Source: Ciceribacter lividus (lineage in GTDB: Bacteria; Pseudomonadota; Alphaproteobacteria; Rhizobiales; Rhizobiaceae). From it: a DNA stretch of 64,000 nucleotides. The DNA is taken from the NCBI RefSeq assembly GCF_003337715.1, contig NZ_QPIX01000017.1:1-64000 (forward strand). Direction: 5' to 3'. The position numbers and the translations under genes are program-made. Below, piece after piece: positions 59,782 through 64,000 of the stretch. The number at the start of each line of letters is the position of its first letter. Positions within the stretch are counted from its first letter, which is position 1. The notes beneath the pieces were generated by a model. That model did no database searches. It saw only the letters and a program-made list of their open reading frames with translations, and was not told where the DNA came from.

Positions 59782-61299
59782 ATGAGAACGAAACACTGGA
59801 TGAAAGTCGGCCTCGTCGCCGTCATGACGTCGATTTCGGCAGGTGTGAGCCTGGCGGAGGCCGCCGGCGTGCTGACCATCGGCCGACGCGAGGATTCGAC
59901 CACCTTCGACCCTATCAAGAGCGCCCAGAACGTCGACAACTGGGTGTTTTCCAACGTTTTCGACGTCCTGATCCGGGTCGACAAGACCGGAACGAAGCTG
60001 GAGCCGGGTCTGGCCGAGAGCTGGACGATTTCCGATGACGGCCTGACCTACACATTCAAGATCCGCGACGCGAAGTTCTCGGACGGTTCGCCGGTGACCG
60101 CGGAGGACGCCGCCTTCTCGCTTCTGCGCATCCGCGACAACGAAGGCTCGCTCTGGAGCGATTCCTACAAGGTCGTCGAGACGGCGGAGGCCGCAGACGA
60201 GCACACCCTGGTCGTGAAGCTCAAGACGCCGTCGGCACCCTTCCTGTCCTCGCTGGCACTGCCGAATGTCTCGGTCCTCTCGAAAAAGGCTGTCGAAGCG
60301 GGCGAAGAGGCCTTCGGCGAGCTTCCAACCGCGTCGTCGGGCGCCTTCATCGTGAAGGAATGGCGTCGCGGCGACCGCGTGATCCTCGAGAAGAACCCGT
60401 ATTTCTGGCAGGCCGACCGGGTATCGCTCGACGGCGTGGAATGGATCTCGGTGCCCGACGACAACACGCGCATGCTCAACGTCCAGGCCGGGCAGCTCGA
60501 TGCTGCGATCTTCGTGCCCTTCTCGCGGGTGGCGGAGCTGCAGAAGGATCCGAACCTCACTGTCCACCTCGACACCTCGACGCGCGAGGATCATCTCCTC
60601 ATCAACCACGAGCACGGCGACCTCGGGAAAAAGGAAGTCCGTGAAGCCCTCGATTACGCGATCGACAAGAAGGCGGTCGTCGACGCCGTCACCTTCGGTT
60701 ACGGCAAGGTCGCCAACTCCTACATCCCGGAGGGTGCCCTCTATCACTATGCGGACAACCTTCAGCGGCCGCATGATCCAGAAAAGGCGAAGGAACTGCT
60801 CGCTTCGGCCGGTGTCGGCGGCCTGACGCTCACCTATCTCGTCAATGCCGGCAACGAAGTCGACGAACAGATTGCCGTTCTCCTGCAGCAGCAGCTGCTC
60901 GAGGCCGGGATCACCGTCAATCTGCAGAAGATGGACCCGAGCCAGACCTGGGACATGCTGGTCGCCGGCGACTACGACCTTTCCGTCATGTACTGGACCA
61001 ACGACATCCTCGATCCCGACCAGAAGACGACCTTCGTTCTCGGCCACGACACCAACATGAACTACATGACGCGCTACAAGAACGAAAAGGTGAAGGATCT
61101 GGTCGCCGCCGCCCGGCTCGAGATGGATCCAGCCAAGCGCGAACAGATGTATGTCGACATCCAGAAGATGGCCAAGGACGACGTCCACTGGATCGATATC
61201 TACTACAGCCCCTACATCAACGTCTCGCGCAAGACGATCGAGCACTTCGACCAGAACCCGCTCGGCCGCTTCTTCCTCGAGGACACGGTCAAGAACTGA
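59782..61299 (+). CDS. Peptide-type ABC transporter substrate-binding protein of the LuxR-linked operon
   Basis: A 505-aa family-5 binding protein. A Sec signal peptide (VGLVAVMTSISAGVSLAEA) precedes AGVLTIGRREDSTTFDPIKSAQ. The family segment YTFKIRDAKFSDGSPVTAEDAAFSLLR follows. The ATG at 59782 has AAGGGGAAC upstream; an ATG at 59755 overlaps the ATPase stop codon but has no ribosome-binding site of its own. It is the last gene of the operon and ends at a strong hairpin. Its ligand is probably the plant-derived signal or a related amide or peptide, by analogy with the PipR-linked transporter. Confidence 0.9.
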   Translation: MRTKHWMKVGLVAVMTSISAGVSLAEAAGVLTIGRREDSTTFDPIKSAQNVDNWVFSNVFDVLIRVDKTGTKLEPGLAESWTISDDGLTYTFKIRDAKFSDGSPVTAEDAAFSLLRIRDNEGSLWSDSYKVVETAEAADEHTLVVKLKTPSAPFLSSLALPNVSVLSKKAVEAGEEAFGELPTASSGAFIVKEWRRGDRVILEKNPYFWQADRVSLDGVEWISVPDDNTRMLNVQAGQLDAAIFVPFSRVAELQKDPNLTVHLDTSTREDHLLINHEHGDLGKKEVREALDYAIDKKAVVDAVTFGYGKVANSYIPEGALYHYADNLQRPHDPEKAKELLASAGVGGLTLTYLVNAGNEVDEQIAVLLQQQLLEAGITVNLQKMDPSQTWDMLVAGDYDLSVMYWTNDILDPDQKTTFVLGHDTNMNYMTRYKNEKVKDLVAAARLEMDPAKREQMYVDIQKMAKDDVHWIDIYYSPYINVSRKTIEHFDQNPLGRFFLEDTVKN

Positions 61300-61328
61300 C
61301 GCGGCACACTGCCACCGACATTCTTGCG

Positions 61329-61360
61329 AGGTCCGGCCTGCGCTTCGTCAGGCCGGACCT
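61329..61360. terminator. Terminator hairpin between convergent binding protein and permease genes
   Basis: AGGTCCGGCCTG (61329-61340) pairs perfectly with CAGGCCGGACCT (61349-61360) around an eight-base loop, followed on the plus strand by TCGTTCC. It separates the LuxR-linked operon from the leftward sugar transporter. Confidence 0.72.
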
Positions 61361-61371
61361 TCGTTCCTGCG

Positions 61372-62271
61372 TCATTCCTTCACCGCACCGGTCATCGACG
61401 AAACGTAGTAGTCGACGAAGAACGAGTAGAGGATGACCACCGGCAGCGAGCCGAAGAGCGCGCCTGCCATCAGCGATCCCCATTCGAAGATGTCGCCGCG
61501 CACGAGCTCCGTCAGCACGCCGACTGGAACGGTCTTGTTCTCCGACGACTGGATGAAGGTGAGCGCGTAGATGAACTCGTTCCACGACAGCGTGAAGGCG
61601 AAGATGCCGGCCGAAATCAGTCCCGGCACTGCGAGCGGCAGAATGATCCTGGTGAGGATCTGCAAACGGCTCGCCCCGTCGACCAGCGCGCTCTCCTCCA
61701 GCTCGAAGGGAATCGAGCGGAAATAGCCCATCAGCAGCCAGGTGCAGAAGGGAATGAGGAAGGTCGGATAGGTAAAGATCAGCGCCATGCGCGTGTCGTA
61801 GATGCCGATCTTGAAGACGATGAAGGCGAGCGGGATGAACAGGATCGACGGCGGCACGAGATAGGCGAGGAAGATCATCAGGCCGACGGAGCGAGAGCCG
61901 GTGAAGCGGATGCGCTCGATCGCATAGGCACCGAGCACCGCCGCAAAGAGCGAGAGCGCCGTCGAGGCGACCGCCACCAGCATCGTGTTCCACAGCCATC
62001 CGGGATAGGACGTCTCGAAGAGCAGGTACTTGATGTGGTCGAGCGTCGCGCCGACCACCCAGAAGGGGCTGTAATTGTTGTAGTCCGTCAGTTGGGAATT
62101 CGGCTTCACCGCCGTGATCGCCATCCAGTAGAAAGGAAAGAGCAGCACGAAGACGAAGACGGCGAGTGGCAGGTAGATCGTCATCACCCGCCGCGGCAGG
62201 CTGCTGAGATAGGACATGCCCTGGCTGTCGTCGGTCAGAACGGCCTCGGGAACAGAGCTCTTGGTGTTCAT
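61372..62271 (-). CDS. Sugar ABC transporter permease, MalG type
   Basis: A 299-aa membrane protein with the first helix in YLPLAVFVFVLLFPFYWMAITAV, and the EAA loop in LEESALVDGASRLQILTRIILP. The ATG at 62271 has GGAG six bases upstream; an ATG at 62283 is the alternative. It follows the MalF-type permease at 62286 after a short gap and belongs with the binding protein that extends beyond the right edge. The ATPase of this system is not in the window. Confidence 0.9.
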   Translation of the reverse strand: MNTKSSVPEAVLTDDSQGMSYLSSLPRRVMTIYLPLAVFVFVLLFPFYWMAITAVKPNSQLTDYNNYSPFWVVGATLDHIKYLLFETSYPGWLWNTMLVAVASTALSLFAAVLGAYAIERIRFTGSRSVGLMIFLAYLVPPSILFIPLAFIVFKIGIYDTRMALIFTYPTFLIPFCTWLLMGYFRSIPFELEESALVDGASRLQILTRIILPLAVPGLISAGIFAFTLSWNEFIYALTFIQSSENKTVPVGVLTELVRGDIFEWGSLMAGALFGSLPVVILYSFFVDYYVSSMTGAVKE

Positions 62272-62285
62272 GGTCGGCTCCATTG

Positions 62286-63227
62286 TCAGTCACCTCCACC
62301 CTGCTGCCACTTGCGGCGCTGCAGCCCGAAGAAGGAAAACATGATGGCGGCGAGCAGGAAGGGGATCATGGCGACGGCGATCGCCGCCCCCTCGCCCAGT
62401 TGCCCGCCGGGGATTGCACGCTGAAAGGAGAGCGTCGCCATCAGATGCGTGGCATTGACCGGTCCGCCCTTGGTCAGCACATAGATCAGCTGGAAGTCGG
62501 TGAAGGTGAAAAGAACCGAGAACGTCATGACGACGGCAATGATCGGCGTCAGCATCGGCAGCGTGACGTAGCGGAAACGCTGCCAGCTGGTGGCGCCGTC
62601 GAGCGAGGCGGCTTCCTGCAGGGAGGCCGGAATCGTCTGCAGGCCCGCGAGCAGTGAAATCGCGACGAAGGGGATGCCGCGCCAGACATTGGCGGCGATG
62701 ACGGAGATCCGCGCATTGGTGGGATCGCCGAGGAAGTTGATCGGCTGGTCGATAAGACCGAGCTTGATGAGCGACCAGGAGATGATCGAGAACTGGGAAT
62801 CGTAGATCCACCAGAACGCCAGCGCCGACAGCACCGTCGGGACCACCCAGGGAAGCAGCATGATCGCGCGGAAGAACGACTTGAACGGCAGATGCTCGTT
62901 GAGGAGCAGGGCCAGCCAGAGGCCGAGCGCGAACTTCAGCACCGAGGCGACCGTCGTATAGAGAACGGTATTGAAGACCGAAAGCCAGAAGACGCTGTCG
63001 TCCCAGAGAAACTCGTAGTTTTCGAGGCCGATGAAGATGCCTTCCCTGCCGATCCTCGTATCGGTGAAGCCGAGCCACACGCCGAGCCCCAGCGGATAGG
63101 TGAGGAAACAAAGCAGGAAGACCGCGGCCGGCAGCATGAAGAGAAAGCCGAGCACATCCCGATTGTTGCCGAGCCGCGACCAAAGCGAGCGCTGCGGAGG
63201 ACCGGGATCCGTTGTCGTCATCGTCAT
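62286..63227 (-). CDS. Sugar ABC transporter permease, MalF type
   Basis: A 313-aa membrane protein with six predicted helices (VLGFLFMLPAAVFLLCFLTYP is the first) and EAA loop LQEAASLDGATSWQRFRYVTLP. The periplasmic loop TDTRIGREGIFIGLENYEFLW is usual for the family. The stop codon is at 62286 and the MalG-type gene begins just beyond it. The sugar is not identifiable. Confidence 0.9.
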   Translation of the reverse strand: MTMTTTDPGPPQRSLWSRLGNNRDVLGFLFMLPAAVFLLCFLTYPLGLGVWLGFTDTRIGREGIFIGLENYEFLWDDSVFWLSVFNTVLYTTVASVLKFALGLWLALLLNEHLPFKSFFRAIMLLPWVVPTVLSALAFWWIYDSQFSIISWSLIKLGLIDQPINFLGDPTNARISVIAANVWRGIPFVAISLLAGLQTIPASLQEAASLDGATSWQRFRYVTLPMLTPIIAVVMTFSVLFTFTDFQLIYVLTKGGPVNATHLMATLSFQRAIPGGQLGEGAAIAVAMIPFLLAAIMFSFFGLQRRKWQQGGGD

Positions 63228-63299
63228 CGGTGTTTCACTCCAGAAAAGGATCGGGATGCGGGAGCGCGGGCCTTTCCCGCGCTCCCGAGCGACGTTCGA

Positions 63300-64000
63300 T
63301 CAGACGCGGTAGTAGCGGTTCGCCCGCTTTTCAGCCTGCGCAATGGCATCCTCCGGCGTGGCCGCACCCGTGACGACGGAGGCGAACATGTCGACCAGCA
63401 CGTAGTCGGCCATCACGGCGGCGGATGCATAGCCGAGCGGGCCGGCATAGCCGTTCGGGCGCAAGGTCTCGGAAGCCTTGGCATAGGGCGCGTGGATCGG
63501 ATTGTCCGTCCAGACCGGATTGTCGGCAAAGGCCTTCAGCGGCTGGCAGCAATAGGCGCTGGAACCCTTGATCCAGGCATTCATCTGGTCGGCTTCCATC
63601 ATGAACTTGACGTAGGCCTTGGCCGCTTCCGGATATTTCGTGTGGTTGAAGACGAGCAACGAGCTCGTCTGGTGCAGTTCCACGCTCTTGCCCACCGGAC
63701 CGACCGGGAAGTTGGTGCTGCGCATGTCCTCCATGATCGCGGCAAGGTTGGGGTCCTTCTTGGCGGCGTAGTAGACCGAGACCCCGTTGGCCGTCAGCGA
63801 TATCTGGCCGGCGAGGAAGGCGCGGTTGTTGTTGATGTCGAGCCAGCTCTCCGTACCGGGAATGAAGGTCGCATAGAGCTCCTTGGCGTAGTTCAGCGCC
63901 GCCAGCGTTTCCGGCGAATTGATCGTCACCTGACCGCTTTCGTCCACCATCTTCGCGCCGTGGCTCCAGAGCAGCCAGTGGGCGTAGTTGTTGCCGTCGC
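63300..64000 (-). CDS. Sugar ABC transporter substrate-binding protein (partial, N-terminus beyond the window)
   Basis: The frame is open to the right edge, so only the C-terminal 233 residues are present. The visible part (SHGAKMVDESGQVTINS, then LAALNYAKELYATFIPGTESW) matches the C-terminal lobe of family-1 binding proteins. A later segment keeps HTSSLLVFNHTKYPEAAKAYVKFM. An internal ATG at 63950 is not the start, because the sequence upstream of it also encodes family-like residues. It belongs with the two permeases at 61372-63227. Confidence 0.87.
   Translation of the reverse strand, partial: DGNNYAHWLLWSHGAKMVDESGQVTINSPETLAALNYAKELYATFIPGTESWLDINNNRAFLAGQISLTANGVSVYYAAKKDPNLAAIMEDMRSTNFPVGPVGKSVELHQTSSLLVFNHTKYPEAAKAYVKFMMEADQMNAWIKGSSAYCCQPLKAFADNPVWTDNPIHAPYAKASETLRPNGYAGPLGYASAAVMADYVLVDMFASVVTGAATPEDAIAQAEKRANRYYRV

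Noticed and set aside
1-64000. CRISPR arrays, insertion sequences, phage genes, tRNA or rRNA genes
   Set aside because: No regular spacer-repeat array, transposase or integrase motif, cloverleaf or rRNA segment was seen on reading both strands.

Overview
The window is about 64 kb of high-GC DNA densely packed with catabolic and transport genes. The style is alphaproteobacterial, most likely Rhizobiaceae (Rhizobium, Agrobacterium, Ensifer or Shinella). This rests on the many ABC uptake systems each paired with a LacI, LysR or Lrp regulator, a PAB-type LuxR solo, a GlpSTPQUV-like carrier arrangement and polyamine-type enzymes. I saw no rRNA, tRNA, insertion sequence, phage gene, CRISPR array or replication gene. 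It looks like an accessory replicon or a chromosomal carbon-scavenging region.

Layout. 1-2.8 kb: an ECF sigma factor translationally coupled to a membrane-anchored von Willebrand A protein. 2.8-15.6 kb: a candidate LacI regulon with a ribose-type ABC transporter, an SDR, an Asp/Glu-racemase-like protein, an aldo/keto reductase, and a set of enzymes matching the four-carbon acid-sugar (L-threonate/D-erythronate) route: LtnD-like dehydrogenase, OtnI isomerase, OtnK (DUF1537) kinase and OtnC decarboxylase, plus an extra variant beta-hydroxyacid dehydrogenase. Three operator-like sites fitting TGRYAGCGYTGYCA lie in its two divergent promoter regions. 15.8-24.4 kb: a second LacI gene divergent from a GlpSTPQUV-like ABC transporter that ends in a single-chain dihydroxyacetone kinase. 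Twin perfect palindromes sit in the promoter region. OtnC and the Dha kinase would both yield dihydroxyacetone phosphate, so the two blocks converge on lower glycolysis.

24.5-32.2 kb: a two-part GNAT acetyltransferase, then an operon of ArgE-like deacetylase, GhrA-like 2-hydroxyacid dehydrogenase, cupin, two aldehyde dehydrogenases and a tartrate-dehydrogenase-family enzyme; its substrate is unknown. 32.5-38.2 kb: a second cupin, a GNAT, and a leftward block of FAD amine oxidase, HAD hydrolase, an SDR without the catalytic Tyr/Lys, a class V aminotransferase and a RidA protein. 38.4-50 kb: a LysR regulator, a paralogous GNAT, a class III aminotransferase, a second HAD, an oligopeptide-type ABC transporter with a fused double ATPase, an Lrp/AsnC regulator and an FAD amine oxidase. 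An 11-bp inverted-repeat core occurs upstream of both lrp and the GNAT-aminotransferase operon, suggesting that Lrp controls both.

50-53.4 kb: a SAM methyltransferase divergent from a membrane GGDEF-EAL protein. 53.5-61.3 kb: a PipR-like plant-signal module. It has a LuxR solo carrying the M/W substitutions typical of plant-associated-bacteria solos, a proline-iminopeptidase homologue on each side, a complete peptide-type ABC transporter, and two near-identical lux-box-like inverted repeats, one in front of each peptidase gene. 61.4-64 kb: a leftward MalFG-type sugar ABC system whose binding protein runs off the right edge.

The most interesting items are the PipR-like module with its paired lux-box-like repeats, the acid-sugar regulon with its extra enzymes and shared operators, the Lrp core shared between two promoters, and the sigma/vWA pair that may act as a sensor with a built-in anti-sigma.
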